64,000 nt of DNA. Origin: Olsenella sp. KGMB02461 (GTDB lineage Bacteria; Actinomycetota; Coriobacteriia; Coriobacteriales; Atopobiaceae). Position 1 is the stretch's first letter. The number at the start of each line of letters is the position of its first letter. Shown piece by piece: positions 41,596-50,358 of this stretch. Below the pieces are notes generated by a model, which did not search any database, was not told the DNA's origin, and saw nothing but the letters and a program-made list of their open reading frames with translations. A program made the position numbers and the translations under genes. The stretch lies in contig NZ_JABAHI010000008.1 of assembly GCF_012584445.1 (NCBI RefSeq), positions 1,054,001 through 1,118,000 on the forward strand, read 5' to 3'.

Positions 41596-41814
41596 AGCTC
41601 TCCTTTCAACGCTATCCACTCTATCAGCGTTGGAGTCTCATTTTGCTGCCGAGAAAAACGTCCATCCCCAATGGAAAGCTTAGGTGGGGTCAGAGGGGTT
41701 TTATGAGGGGTAGGATGAGCCCAGACATCCCTTGTAGGGAGGGTGGGTTTATCGGCATTTGTTGATGCATGAGATGTGCCCGCCTCCCCTGCCCCATCGA
41801 GTTAAGGAGCCTCT

Positions 41815-43389
41815 ATGGCGCATTTGGACCTTCAAGACACTCTGACCGCCCTCGATGCCTTGGAGCTCAGGCGCTACGCCCTTCGCTACGGCATGATCAG
41901 CGCCCTTTGGCTGGCAGAGACCGCCGACCCCGCCGCCTGCGCCCACAATCGCGGCGAAGCCATAGCCACCCTGCAAGAGGACGACCGCCAGCTGCTGTGC
42001 GGCGATGAGGGTCAGGCCATCGTGGCCCAGCTAGAGACCCGCAAAAGCCAGCTGGACTTCTTCCGCGCCGCCCAGCTGCGCGTCATGAACCGCGACCAGC
42101 AGGAGCAGCTGCGCATTCCCGCCCAACTGGCAGGCCGCATCGCCCGCCTCGCCAACGAGGCCACCGACGCCTGGAAACGCGCCAAGCAGAAAGATTGCTG
42201 GGACGACTTCGCCCCCTATCTGGACCAGCTGGTGGCCGCCTCCAAAGAGATGGCTCTGGCGCTGAATCCTAAGGCAGACCCCTACGACACGCTGTTGGAC
42301 CTCTTTGAGCACGGTACCAGCCGCGCCTTCTACGACGCCTTCTTCGACCAGCTCAAAGCCACCGTGGTGCCCCTGGTGGCTGCGGTGGCCAAGGCCCCCC
42401 AGCTTTCAAATGAATGCGTGCGCGGCTACTTTGACCCCTCCGTGCAGTGGGAGCTCTCTCGCGACCTGGCCACCACAGAAGGAGTCGATCCTCAAAAGCT
42501 GGTGCTGGGCCAAACGGAGCACCCCTTCTCCGACGCCATCGACTCCCAACACGTCTTCATCGCCACCCACATCTACCCCGACGACCTGCTCTCCAACGTC
42601 TTCTCCATGCTCCACGAGGGCGGCCACGCCATGTACGAGGCCGGCGTGGACCCCGCCTACGACCTCACCTGTCTCCACGGAGGCACCTCCATGGGCATGC
42701 ACGAGGCCCAGAGCCGCTTCTTCGAGAACCTGGTGGGCCGCGACCGCGCCTTTGCCAAGCCGCTTTTGGCCCTTTTGGCCTCCCACTTCCCCGAGCAGCT
42801 GGCCTCCGTCACGCCCGACGAGTTTTACCTGGCCGCCAATCGCGTGGAGCCTAGCCTGGTGCGCACCGAGGCCGACGAGCTCACCTACCCCCTCCACATT
42901 ATGGTGCGCTACGAGATCGAGAAGCAGCTTTTCGACGGCAGCCTCACCGCAGCCCAGGTGCCCGATGCCTGGGCAGAGCTTTACCGCTCCTACCTGGGCG
43001 TAGAGGTGCCCGACAACCGCCGCGGCGCCCTTCAGGACGTCCACTGGTCCCAGGCCTCCTTTGGCTATTTCCCCACTTATGCCCTGGGCAGCGCCTACGG
43101 CGCCCAGTTGCTGCATGCTCTCAAGGCGTCCCTGGCAGCCGACGGCACCAGCTGGGAGGAGGTGCTTGCCTCTGGCGACCTGGCTCCCGTGCGCGCTTGG
43201 CTGAAGGACCACATCTGGCGCTGGGGCCGTGCTAAAGAGCCTGCCCAGCTTATCTTGGAGGCCACCGGCGAACCCTTTGACGCTCACTTCTACTGCGATT
43301 ACCTTGCCGAGAAGTACATCCGCCTCTACAGCCTGAACCCCCTTATCCTCGACCCCAAGCTTCAGGATGACCATCCTGCACACGTCTAA
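41815..43389 (+). CDS. M32 family carboxypeptidase (carboxypeptidase Taq type)
   Basis: A 524-aa zinc metallopeptidase that trims C-terminal residues from peptides in the cytoplasm. The active-site motif reads MLHEGGHAMYEAG (HEXXH form HEGGH), followed about 35 residues later by the M32-specific MHEAQSRFFENLVGR carrying the third zinc ligand. Further conserved segments are SFGYFPTYALGSAYGAQ and the region around HIWRWGR near the C-terminus. AAGGAG precedes the ATG. Length is standard for the family. It is followed after 9 bp by dtd. A one-mismatch motif copy (GGGTTTATCGGCA, 41745-41757) precedes the gene. Confidence 0.95.
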   Translation: MAHLDLQDTLTALDALELRRYALRYGMISALWLAETADPAACAHNRGEAIATLQEDDRQLLCGDEGQAIVAQLETRKSQLDFFRAAQLRVMNRDQQEQLRIPAQLAGRIARLANEATDAWKRAKQKDCWDDFAPYLDQLVAASKEMALALNPKADPYDTLLDLFEHGTSRAFYDAFFDQLKATVVPLVAAVAKAPQLSNECVRGYFDPSVQWELSRDLATTEGVDPQKLVLGQTEHPFSDAIDSQHVFIATHIYPDDLLSNVFSMLHEGGHAMYEAGVDPAYDLTCLHGGTSMGMHEAQSRFFENLVGRDRAFAKPLLALLASHFPEQLASVTPDEFYLAANRVEPSLVRTEADELTYPLHIMVRYEIEKQLFDGSLTAAQVPDAWAELYRSYLGVEVPDNRRGALQDVHWSQASFGYFPTYALGSAYGAQLLHALKASLAADGTSWEEVLASGDLAPVRAWLKDHIWRWGRAKEPAQLILEATGEPFDAHFYCDYLAEKYIRLYSLNPLILDPKLQDDHPAHV

Positions 43390-43398
43390 GGAGAGCCC

Positions 43399-43845
43399 AT
43401 GCGTGCATTGCTGCAGCGAGTAAGCCAGGCTCAAGTCACCGTGGACGGCCAGGTCACCGGCGCTATTGGCAATGGGTTTCTCGTCCTTTTGGGAGTGGGG
43501 CCTGATGACACGCCCCAGATTGCCGAGCGCCTGTGGGACAAGATCCGCCGCCTGCGCGTCTTTGACGATGCAGCCGGCAAGATGAACCTGTCGTTGGAGG
43601 CGGTGGGCGGCAGCGTATTGGTGGTGAGCCAGTTCACCCTCTACGCCAACTGTCGCCGCGGCAATCGCCCCGGCTTCACCGACGCCGCCAAACCTCAGCT
43701 GGCAAACGAGCTCTACCAGCACTTTTGTCAGGTAGCCGCCCGCGACGTGCCGGTAGAGACCGGCATCTTCGCCGCCGAGATGCAGGTGTCGCTCACCAAC
43801 GACGGCCCCATCACCATCTGGCTGGATTCCGACGACCTGTTCTAG
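43399..43845 (+). CDS. dtd: D-aminoacyl-tRNA deacylase
   Basis: A 148-aa enzyme that hydrolyses D-amino acids (and glycine) mischarged on tRNA. The two signature loops at the dimer interface are both present: VVSQFTLYANCRRGNRP and LTNDGPITIWLDS (usually NxGPVT). Starts MRALLQRVSQAQVTVDG like most Dtd proteins. AAGGAG precedes the ATG, 9 bp after the M32 peptidase stop codon, so the two genes form an operon. Length is standard. Confidence 0.96.
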   Translation: MRALLQRVSQAQVTVDGQVTGAIGNGFLVLLGVGPDDTPQIAERLWDKIRRLRVFDDAAGKMNLSLEAVGGSVLVVSQFTLYANCRRGNRPGFTDAAKPQLANELYQHFCQVAARDVPVETGIFAAEMQVSLTNDGPITIWLDSDDLF

Positions 43846-43863
43846 CTGCTGGCTGGGATGCAG

Positions 43864-43896
43864 GGGTTTCTCGGCAGACTGATGGTACGAGAACCC
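43864..43896. repeat. inverted pair of the window-wide motif
   Basis: GGGTTTCTCGGCA at 43864-43876 faces CGAGAACCC at 43888-43896, giving a hairpin with one bulge, 18 bp after the dtd stop codon. A further full copy follows at 43920-43932. Confidence 0.6.
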
Positions 43897-43935
43897 TTAA
43901 GTCCCCGGTGGCGACAGATGGGTTTCTCGGCAGCA

Positions 43936-43975
43936 AAACGCCGCCCTCCCCAATATGACGTGTGGGGAGGGCGGC
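43936..43975 (-). terminator. terminator of the hydroxyacyl-CoA dehydrogenase gene
   Basis: Perfect 12-bp arms GCCGCCCTCCCC and GGGGAGGGCGGC, followed on the minus strand by GTTTT, 35 bp past the stop codon and immediately before a motif copy. Confidence 0.85.
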
Positions 43976-44010
43976 ATGTTCATGGCCTGCGATATGCGAG
44001 ATTTTAGAGC

Positions 44011-44988
44011 TTATTTATGGCTGTAGTCGTAGAAGCCCTTGCCGGCGGCTACGCCGGTCTCACCTGCATCGATCTTCTTCTTGAGCATGGCAGAGATGCC
44101 TTTGAAGTTATAGGGGGCGATGAAGCCGGGGATCTTGGTGTAGGGCTGCACGATGTTGTAGGCGGTGACCAGGCCCACCACGTCCAGGATCTGGAAGGGG
44201 CCGTTGGGCGAGCCGGTGCCGCGGACCCAGGCGGTGTCGATGGACTGGGGATCGGAGATGCCGTTCACATAGAGGTCCATGGCTGAGAACAAAAATGGGA
44301 TGAGCATGGAGTTGAGCAGGTAGCCCGCCTTCTCCTTGTGAACCGGCAGGGCCACCATGCGGATTTGCTTGGCAAACTCCATGATGGCGTCGAAAGAAGC
44401 CTTGGAGGTCTTGGATTGGGCCATGACCTCGGCGATGTTGTTCTTCCAGATGTGGTTGGCAAAGTGCATGGCCAGATAGCGGTCGGGACGGCCGGTGTAG
44501 CGAGCGAAGGTGCTGGGCAGCAGGCTGGAGGAGTTGGTGACCAGAATGGTCTTGGCGGGCATAAGCGGCGCAAGCTTCTTGTAAAAGTCGATCTTGGCTT
44601 TCTCCTGCTCGGCCATAGACTCCACTACCACGTCTGCGTCCTCTACGGCCTTGGCCATGTCCAGCTCTAAACGCAGGTTCTTGGCAGCCTCGTCCACCTT
44701 TTTGTGGCAGGCATCAGGATCAAAGTTGTCAGGATCTGCGATGCCCATAGCCCAAGCGCCGGCAGGCATGGGCTCGCCCTCTTCCTGGCTCTTCTTGAGG
44801 GCCTCCGCCATCTCGTCGATCTGAGCGTGATAGTCCTTTACCAACTGGTCGATCTTTGGCTGAGTGCGGCCAATGGAGCCCTCGCTGCGGAGCCAAATGG
44901 TGGTATCAAGCCCGCAGTAGGCGCTTTGAAATGCGATCTGGCTACCCAGCACGCCGCCGCCGGCCACTACTACCTTTTGAAATGCCAT
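44011..44988 (-). CDS. 3-hydroxyacyl-CoA (3-hydroxybutyryl-CoA) dehydrogenase family protein
   Basis: A 325-aa NAD(P)-dependent dehydrogenase. The Rossmann motif VVVAGGGVLGSQIAFQSA starts at residue 5, with VVVESMAEQEKAKIDFYKKL and LVTNSSSLLPS as in the family. The C-terminal helical domain contains HFANHIWKNNIAEVM and GTGSPNGPFQILDVVGL. It likely interconverts 3-hydroxy- and 3-ketoacyl-CoA in butyrate or branched-chain metabolism, but no thiolase, crotonase or acyl-CoA dehydrogenase lies nearby. The ATG at 44986-44988 has AAAGGA upstream; a longer frame lacks one. Single-gene unit with its own terminator. Confidence 0.88.
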   Translation of the reverse strand: MAFQKVVVAGGGVLGSQIAFQSAYCGLDTTIWLRSEGSIGRTQPKIDQLVKDYHAQIDEMAEALKKSQEEGEPMPAGAWAMGIADPDNFDPDACHKKVDEAAKNLRLELDMAKAVEDADVVVESMAEQEKAKIDFYKKLAPLMPAKTILVTNSSSLLPSTFARYTGRPDRYLAMHFANHIWKNNIAEVMAQSKTSKASFDAIMEFAKQIRMVALPVHKEKAGYLLNSMLIPFLFSAMDLYVNGISDPQSIDTAWVRGTGSPNGPFQILDVVGLVTAYNIVQPYTKIPGFIAPYNFKGISAMLKKKIDAGETGVAAGKGFYDYSHK

Positions 44989-45214
44989 GGAATATCCTTT
45001 CTTTTTGGTTCTTCCCACCCATTCATACCAAACCTACTCAGATAGAACTGTTCCATGTGCACTGAAACGCAGTTTGAATACCACCTTAAAGTCGTGATTC
45101 ACTGGCATCGATTCCCAAGATACGCAATCTGCCTGGCCTAAAACGTCATGCGCGTCCTTATTCATATTCTACTTTTGATGTCTACTGTGCTATATCCGAT
45201 GCTCCATTTAGCTT

Positions 45215-45508
45215 TTAGTTGAGCCAAAAGGGAAAGCCCCAGAGCGGCCCAAAGATCAAAACAAGCCCATAGACCATCAAAAAGAGCGCGAAACCAAACC
45301 TGAGCATCTGGCGGCTTTTATAGAGGCTCACCGCCATGACGGCAGAGACGGCCACCAGCACCGAGTTGCTGATCACAGTAGCAGTCCGAAGGTCCAACAC
45401 TGTGCACAGCATTCCCAACGTAGTGAGCACCAGCGCGGCTACCCACAGCCAGAAAGGATCTTCTTTGATGCGTTCAACCAGTTGGTTTCCCACTTGCTCA
45501 ATGCGCAT
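45215..45508 (-). CDS. 97-aa membrane protein of unknown function
   Basis: Small protein with an amphipathic N-terminus (MRIEQVGNQLVERIKEDPFW), then three hydrophobic segments (about 21-37, 44-60, 70-92) and a short C-terminus GFPFWLN. No family recognised. The ATG at 45506-45508 has only a weak AGAGG upstream. A 32-bp palindrome lies about 50 bp upstream, between direct repeats of CCTTAAGGGTT and the divergent sequence, suggesting tight regulation. I see no gene in 44989-45214. Confidence 0.6.
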   Translation of the reverse strand: MRIEQVGNQLVERIKEDPFWLWVAALVLTTLGMLCTVLDLRTATVISNSVLVAVSAVMAVSLYKSRQMLRFGFALFLMVYGLVLIFGPLWGFPFWLN

Positions 45509-45555
45509 GGCCAGACCTCTTTGCCGTCGCCTTAAGGGTTGGCTCCTTAAGGGTT

Positions 45556-45587
45556 AACCAACTATATATTGCACTATATAGTTGGTT
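45556..45587. promoter_or_regulatory. 32-bp palindrome, candidate operator
   Basis: Perfect 13-bp arms AACCAACTATATA and TATATAGTTGGTT around TTGCAC, 48 bp upstream of the 97-aa membrane-protein gene. CCTTAAGGGTT occurs twice, 15 bp apart, immediately before it. Arms include CTATATA/TATATAG, also seen in the palindrome at 3240-3260. Confidence 0.6.
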
Positions 45588-45786
45588 ATAACTGGACTCA
45601 TACCATACTATAGAACACCCTATGCGTTCACCATGCATCGGCTAGACATCTGTAAACATCAAGCCGATGCATATCTAACTTTGTAATTCTCAATCCCCTT
45701 TTAACTGATTTTCTCGCGCGGCTCATAGGCGCCCTTTGCGGCTCTCGCCTCGCCCGTTTACTACAAGGATTGTAACTACTTTTGTA

Positions 45787-45867
45787 TTACCAATAGAGCA
45801 TCACCGGAGCCACCACCATGGGGAGCAAAACGGCCAGACAAGCGACAATGAGGATAGCTGCAAGCAT
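45787..45867 (-). CDS. 26-aa single-span membrane peptide
   Basis: ATG at 45865-45867 preceded by GAAGGAGACTTCA (strong ribosome binding site, 7-nt spacing); stop TAA at 45787-45789. The peptide is almost entirely hydrophobic (MLAAILIVACLAVLLPMVVA, then PVMLYW). It resembles small regulatory membrane peptides or type I toxin-like peptides, but no antisense RNA is evident. It is isolated in the 45509-46043 intergenic stretch, which otherwise holds only the palindrome and a motif hairpin. Confidence 0.5.
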   Translation of the reverse strand: MLAAILIVACLAVLLPMVVAPVMLYW

Positions 45868-45976
45868 TGAAGTCTCCTTCGAACGAATCTTTTATCGACT
45901 TCAATGCTGACAGCCCTACCCCCTAACATCCATCGATTTAGATAACAGGTCTATGACACTGTCGTAAGGTTGCCCT

Positions 45977-46014
45977 TGCCGAGAAACACCAGTCCCGTGA
46001 GCTGGCGCTTCTCA
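45977..46014 (-). terminator. hairpin containing the motif, after the nitroreductase gene
   Basis: GAGAA..CCAG and CTGG..TTCTC pair around about 9 nt. One side is TGCCGAGAA (45977-45985) and the other its degraded inverted partner. It lies about 30 bp beyond the nitroreductase stop codon; no strong T-run. Confidence 0.4.
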
Positions 46015-46043
46015 GTATCCCAAGACTTGCGAAGCCGCTATCT

Positions 46044-46658
46044 TTAGACCAGCACCTCTTCTAGAGAGCGCTTGGGCACATGATGCACACCTTGGTCGTC
46101 GCGCCAGTACTTGATGCCGTCAGGGGAGCCGTCCAAAGGCTCGAGCACGCACTTCTCCACAGGAGTGCCCAGGGCAATGACTACCAGAGGCTCGACGCCA
46201 TCCAAGCTCAAGAATTCTGCGAGATCGGGCTTGAAGTTGCGCAAAATGCAGCCCCCAAAGCCGGCCTCGGTGGCTGACAACAGGATCGTTTGAGAGGCAA
46301 TGCCCGCATCCACCCAGGTCAGAGGGGTGACCTTATCGGCAGCGCATACCACGATATAACCTGTGGGACGCTCTGCCAGCTCCGGGCCATCCCAGGTGGC
46401 AAGATAGCCGGCCCAGCCCAGGCGCTCAAATACCCCGTCGCGCACGCTGGCATCGCTCACCAACCGATAGCGAAGGGGCTGCAAATTGCCTGCCGAGGCC
46501 GTCTGGCGCGCCAAGTCTACCAAGGCCAGCATGAGTTCGCGAGGAATAGGATCGCCGTCATCGAAGCGTCGGTAGCTGCGGCACCCGCGTACAGTGGCTG
46601 CAATGTCATCAAGTCCGTAATCGAGTTCAGCGCGCTCGATGGTCTTCTCCATGTCCAT
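46044..46658 (-). CDS. nitroreductase-family flavoprotein
   Basis: A 204-aa FMN-dependent oxidoreductase. VRGCRSYRRFDDG near residue 25 is the family's N-terminal FMN-binding motif; DLARQTASAGNLQPLRYRLV follows, and DAGIASQTILLSATEAGFGGCIL is the central helix region. The KS/P.G.NLQP-type residues contact FMN. Electron acceptor unknown (nitro, quinone or enoate compounds). Start taken at the ATG of 46656-46658 with AGAGG 8 nt upstream; an open frame continues 14 codons further. Lies 64 bp downstream of the HAD phosphatase gene, likely co-transcribed. Confidence 0.88.
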   Translation of the reverse strand: MDMEKTIERAELDYGLDDIAATVRGCRSYRRFDDGDPIPRELMLALVDLARQTASAGNLQPLRYRLVSDASVRDGVFERLGWAGYLATWDGPELAERPTGYIVVCAADKVTPLTWVDAGIASQTILLSATEAGFGGCILRNFKPDLAEFLSLDGVEPLVVIALGTPVEKCVLEPLDGSPDGIKYWRDDQGVHHVPKRSLEEVLV

Positions 46659-46722
46659 CAGGCATCCTCTCTCTGGCTGGCTGCGTACCGCGTCGACCAT
46701 GCCCCTACTGCTACAATCGGCT

Positions 46723-47577
46723 CTACTTGCTTTTGCCGTCCTTGATCACCATTATGCAGCGGTCCTCTTCGCACATGTGAAGCACGTCGTCGATGAGGCC
46801 CAGGTGCACGCAGGCACGATAAATACCTGCATCGTCTACCGAAGTGGTGATCACATTGGCCACGTCTTTTGCCCTATGGTCTGCGTTGCCCATGGCAACA
46901 CCGTTGCCCACTGCGGCTAGCATCGAAGCGTCGTTGCCGCCGTCGCCAAAGGCATAGGCGTCCTTGCGATCGATGCCGTAATGGTCAAGCACCGCCCAGA
47001 CGCCTTGATCCTTGCCGCCGTCTGCAGGGATGACGTCTGCGAAATCCTCAGTCCAGCGCACCAGCTTTACCTTGTCGGTGACGTCGGTGATCAGGTGCTC
47101 GTCTTCTGGCGCGATAAAGGCATTGAGCTGGTAGACCGGACGAGTATAGGCGGCTTCTGGCACATCTTCATCAAACTTCACGTTGGCGTGCTCCTCAGCG
47201 GCAGTCACCAGCGGCCCGTGACGCGGGGTGAAGGCGCGGTCCGCCGTCATATAGACGATGTCAAAGCCGCCCTTGAGTGCTTCCTCGGTAATGAGGCGCA
47301 CCGCCTCAGGATCCACCGCCGTCATACGAAAGATGCCGCGCTCATCCAAGCACACCTGGCCTGAGTTGCACAAAAATCCGTCGAAGCCCTCAAAATCGCC
47401 CTGGCCGTTGCGCAAGAACGAAGGCACCTGGAACAATGCACGGCCCGACGCCACATAGATAAGCACGCCGTTGTTGCGAAGCTCCTGCAACGCTACCTGG
47501 GTGGTATGGGGCATCGAGTGAGTGCGGAAGGATAACAGGGTGCCATCGATATCAAAGAACGCGATTTTTTGAGCCAT
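46723..47577 (-). CDS. HAD-superfamily phosphatase, Cof/IIB type
   Basis: A 284-aa sugar-phosphate or nucleotide phosphatase. Motif I IAFFDIDGTLLSFRT near the N-terminus carries the nucleophile Asp. YVASGRALF is motif II, and YAFGDGGNDASMLAAVGNGVAMGNA is motif IV. The cap domain sits between motifs II and III, as in Cof-type (IIB) enzymes. The start ATG is at 47575-47577 with GAAAGAAG upstream; a longer frame lacks support. Substrate not predictable. Confidence 0.9.
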   Translation of the reverse strand: MAQKIAFFDIDGTLLSFRTHSMPHTTQVALQELRNNGVLIYVASGRALFQVPSFLRNGQGDFEGFDGFLCNSGQVCLDERGIFRMTAVDPEAVRLITEEALKGGFDIVYMTADRAFTPRHGPLVTAAEEHANVKFDEDVPEAAYTRPVYQLNAFIAPEDEHLITDVTDKVKLVRWTEDFADVIPADGGKDQGVWAVLDHYGIDRKDAYAFGDGGNDASMLAAVGNGVAMGNADHRAKDVANVITTSVDDAGIYRACVHLGLIDDVLHMCEEDRCIMVIKDGKSK

Positions 47578-47795
47578 AAAGAGTCTTCTTTCAAATCTTT
47601 GAGGGGCGGGCTTTCTTGGCACAGGCCCTAAAGCCTGTCAGAAAGCATGAGGTAGATACCCTGGAAGTTGTCGCTGGACAAGACAAGATCCGCTAATGGA
47701 GTGACAGATCTCATCTATGAGTCACCTCACAAGATGGGATTCTCCCGTAGAGGTTCCACTTGTGCCCAACCTTCATGAAAATCCCGGAGACTCCC

Positions 47796-48959
47796 TTAAG
47801 CTCCAAAGCCCGCTTCGCCGATCTTTGCGGCGGCACGGGCGAGCTCCTCTGGAGGCAGCACCAGCGCCAGGCGCACATACCCCTCGCCCTCTGGGCCAAA
47901 GGCGGCACCAGGCGTAACCACCACTCCCGCCTTCTCCATGAGGCCCTGCACAAAGTCGAAAGAGTTTTCATAGCGCTCCGGAAGCTTTGCCCACATGAAC
48001 ATGGTGCCTTGAGCATTGGGGCGCTCCCAGCCGATGGCCTCAAGACCGTCTGCCAATGCGTCCCTACGTGCTTGATAGTTGAGACGCTGTTGCTCCACAG
48101 GAGCCAAGTCGCTGGTAAGCGCTGCAATGGCCACCTTTTGCAGAGGGATGAAGGTGCCAAAGTCCAGCTGGCCGCGAAGCTTGCGCATGGCAGCAACCAC
48201 ATCAGGACGACCTACCAGGAAGGAGAGGCGCGCACCGGTTACATCGAAGGACTTGGAGAGGGAGAAGAACTCCACGCCCACCTCTTGGGCGCCCTCATAC
48301 GCCAAGAACGAGCCACCCTTGTGCCCGTCGAAAATGATGTCAGAATAGGCATTATCGTGCACAATGAGCAGGTCATGCTCCTTGGCAAAGGTCACCAGCT
48401 CCTCATAAAACTCCGGAGTGGCTACAGAGCCCACTGGATTTGCAGGCAACGACACCACCATATAGCTGGCCTCATCAGCCTGATGAGGATCAATGCCTTC
48501 CAAGTAGGGAAGGAAGTTATGCTCGGCAGTCAGGGGATAAAACACCGGAGCCGCCCCTGCGAGATGCGCAGCACCTGCGAAGATGGGATAGCAAGGATCT
48601 GGCACCAACACCGAATCACCGGGATCCACCAGCGTCATCGCCAGGTGGGCCATACCCTCTTGGGTGCCCGAGACCATCATCACCATGTCGGGTGTAATTT
48701 CAACATTGAAACGACGCTTGTAGTAGGCGCACACCGCATCCAGAAGTTCTGGCAGGTCATGGAGCGCATACTTCCAAGAATTGGGATCTTTGGCCGACTC
48801 CAGCAGCGCATCGACAATCTCTTGGGAAGGCGCAAAGTCAGGGGTTCCCACCGACAGATCGATTATGGTCTTGCCCTGGTTTTCAAGCGCGCGGCGCTGG
48901 GCGTTGAGTGAGGCAAACACTTCTTCGCCAAAAGCATCGAGACGTCGGGAGAATTTCAT
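47796..48959 (-). CDS. class I/II aminotransferase (DapL/AlaA-like)
   Basis: A 387-aa PLP enzyme. IDLSVGTPDFAPS opens the chain; MVSGTQEGMAHLAM, PDPCYPIFAGAAHLAGA, SLPANPVGSVATPEFY and VHDNAYSDIIFDG follow, with the PLP lysine in SLSKSFDVTGARLSFLVG. This pattern fits the group containing LL-diaminopimelate aminotransferase and alanine/glutamate aminotransferases of anaerobes. Without dap neighbours I cannot decide between lysine biosynthesis and general transamination. AAAGGG lies upstream of the ATG. Single gene; 47578-47795 holds no recognised feature except a weak hairpin near 47700-47730. Confidence 0.88.
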   Translation of the reverse strand: MKFSRRLDAFGEEVFASLNAQRRALENQGKTIIDLSVGTPDFAPSQEIVDALLESAKDPNSWKYALHDLPELLDAVCAYYKRRFNVEITPDMVMMVSGTQEGMAHLAMTLVDPGDSVLVPDPCYPIFAGAAHLAGAAPVFYPLTAEHNFLPYLEGIDPHQADEASYMVVSLPANPVGSVATPEFYEELVTFAKEHDLLIVHDNAYSDIIFDGHKGGSFLAYEGAQEVGVEFFSLSKSFDVTGARLSFLVGRPDVVAAMRKLRGQLDFGTFIPLQKVAIAALTSDLAPVEQQRLNYQARRDALADGLEAIGWERPNAQGTMFMWAKLPERYENSFDFVQGLMEKAGVVVTPGAAFGPEGEGYVRLALVLPPEELARAAAKIGEAGFGA

Positions 48960-49330
48960 AGCGCTACCCTTTCGAGCCGAAGAGCCAAATCTTGATTTCC
49001 TTCTAGACTGGTCCGGATGACAGTCCCAGCCCAGCCGCCAGATCCAAAAGCATGCACGTCCTCTATGCTACCCCCACATTTTTGCTTCATGGAAGCTTAG
49101 ATGCCGAGAAGAGATGAGCTGTTACATCCAGACCGCGTTTTGGACCAGAGGCACCCTCGCATCAATGAGTCATGCCCTTTGACGCTCGCAGCCCAGAAGG
49201 ACTACTCGCCAGAAAGAGGGTGCGGCACCCTAGAAGCTGGTAAATGATAGGTAAGGCTGCCCGTGTCCTGTGTGCGCGGGCATCTCCTATAACGATGTTC
49301 TAAACGTTGGCTAAGAGAAAGCGAACCACC
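48960..49330. other. 371-bp divergent intergenic region
   Basis: Contains one motif copy (TGCCGAGAA at 49102-49110), a short palindrome GGGTGCGGCACCC near 49221, and presumably the promoters of the flanking divergent genes. I found no gene, RNA or longer repeat in it. Confidence 0.5.
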
Positions 49331-50236
49331 ATGCTTGTATCTGTCATGGGCGACTCCATGTCGACTTTCGAGGGTTACATCCCCGAGGGTTGGAACGTGT
49401 TTTATACCGGCGAGAACCTGGAATTCACTGGCGTTACCACGGTAGAGGACACCTGGTGGATGCAGGTCATCAAAGGCATGGGCGGCGAGTTTCTGGCCAA
49501 CGCCAGTTGGTCTGGCTCCTGCGTCGAGGGCGTAGGCTACCCAGCGGGCGAGTCTCGCATGCGCACCAATGCCTTGCAAAAAAACGGCGTTCATCCCGAT
49601 GCTGTGCTCATCTTCATGGGCATCAACGACTTTGGTTGGGGTGGCACCTTTAACCAAATGCTTGGCCGCGGCACCGCCACCCCTTACAACATCGATCTTT
49701 CCAAGTATCCCGTCGAGCCTCCTGCCATGGCTCCTGTGGATGCCGCAGAGAAGTTTGGCGAGGCCTATAGCCGCATGCTGCAAAACATTGTCTGTGACAA
49801 CCCTGGCGTCGAAGTGTGGTGCATCACCCTTCCCGTGGGCCGCCTCACAGGCACCAACAGCACCTGCTTCACCTATCCCTACCGCGGCAATCACTTTGAC
49901 CGCTACAACAACGCCATTCGCATTGCGGCTGGTCAGTGGGAGAACTGCCACGTGGCCGACGCCCGGGCCTTCATGCTGGACTACGATGCCGCTGACGGCA
50001 CCCACCCCACCAAGCTTGGCATGCAGCAGATTGCCTCTCAAGTGCTCGCTGCCATGGGCAAGGATGTGGAGCCTCAAGGCGTGGCCAAAAGCGAGCAGGT
50101 GTGCTTCCGTGACAACTGCATTGGGTGCCCCTATGCCCGTGGCACCGCCTTTGGTTGGAACACGGTATGCGAGCTGCTCTTCCCGGACCGCACCTATACT
50201 CAGGTGCGCGGCGTAGACGCGCAGACCCAAGCCTAA
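49331..50236 (+). CDS. SGNH/GDSL-type hydrolase (esterase)
   Basis: A 301-aa serine hydrolase. The four blocks are visible: block I VSVMGDSMSTFEG (nucleophile Ser), block II with ANASWSGS (Gly/Asn oxyanion hole), block III FMGINDFG (GxND), and block V DYDAADGTHPTKLG (D-x-x-H). No signal peptide, so probably cytoplasmic. A cysteine-rich C-terminal piece (CFRDNCIGCPYARG) is unusual for the family and could bind metal. The start is the ATG at 49331; a TTG 24 nt upstream is in frame but less likely. Candidate sugar acetylesterase. Followed by a clear terminator. Confidence 0.85.
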   Translation: MLVSVMGDSMSTFEGYIPEGWNVFYTGENLEFTGVTTVEDTWWMQVIKGMGGEFLANASWSGSCVEGVGYPAGESRMRTNALQKNGVHPDAVLIFMGINDFGWGGTFNQMLGRGTATPYNIDLSKYPVEPPAMAPVDAAEKFGEAYSRMLQNIVCDNPGVEVWCITLPVGRLTGTNSTCFTYPYRGNHFDRYNNAIRIAAGQWENCHVADARAFMLDYDAADGTHPTKLGMQQIASQVLAAMGKDVEPQGVAKSEQVCFRDNCIGCPYARGTAFGWNTVCELLFPDRTYTQVRGVDAQTQA

Positions 50237-50299
50237 GGCCACCTCGCTTTATAGGTAGGCTGCTGGCGATGGGCTTACTTATAATCGTCCTTTCTTATG

Positions 50300-50330
50300 A
50301 GCCCCTCTGTTTTGTGGCAGAGGGGCTTTT
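50300..50330 (+). terminator. terminator after the SGNH hydrolase
   Basis: AGCCCCTCT and AGAGGGGCT arms followed by TTT, 63 bp past the stop codon. Confidence 0.85.
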
Positions 50331-50358
50331 AGGCCTCACCCCTAAGTGCTGCTCTGAG

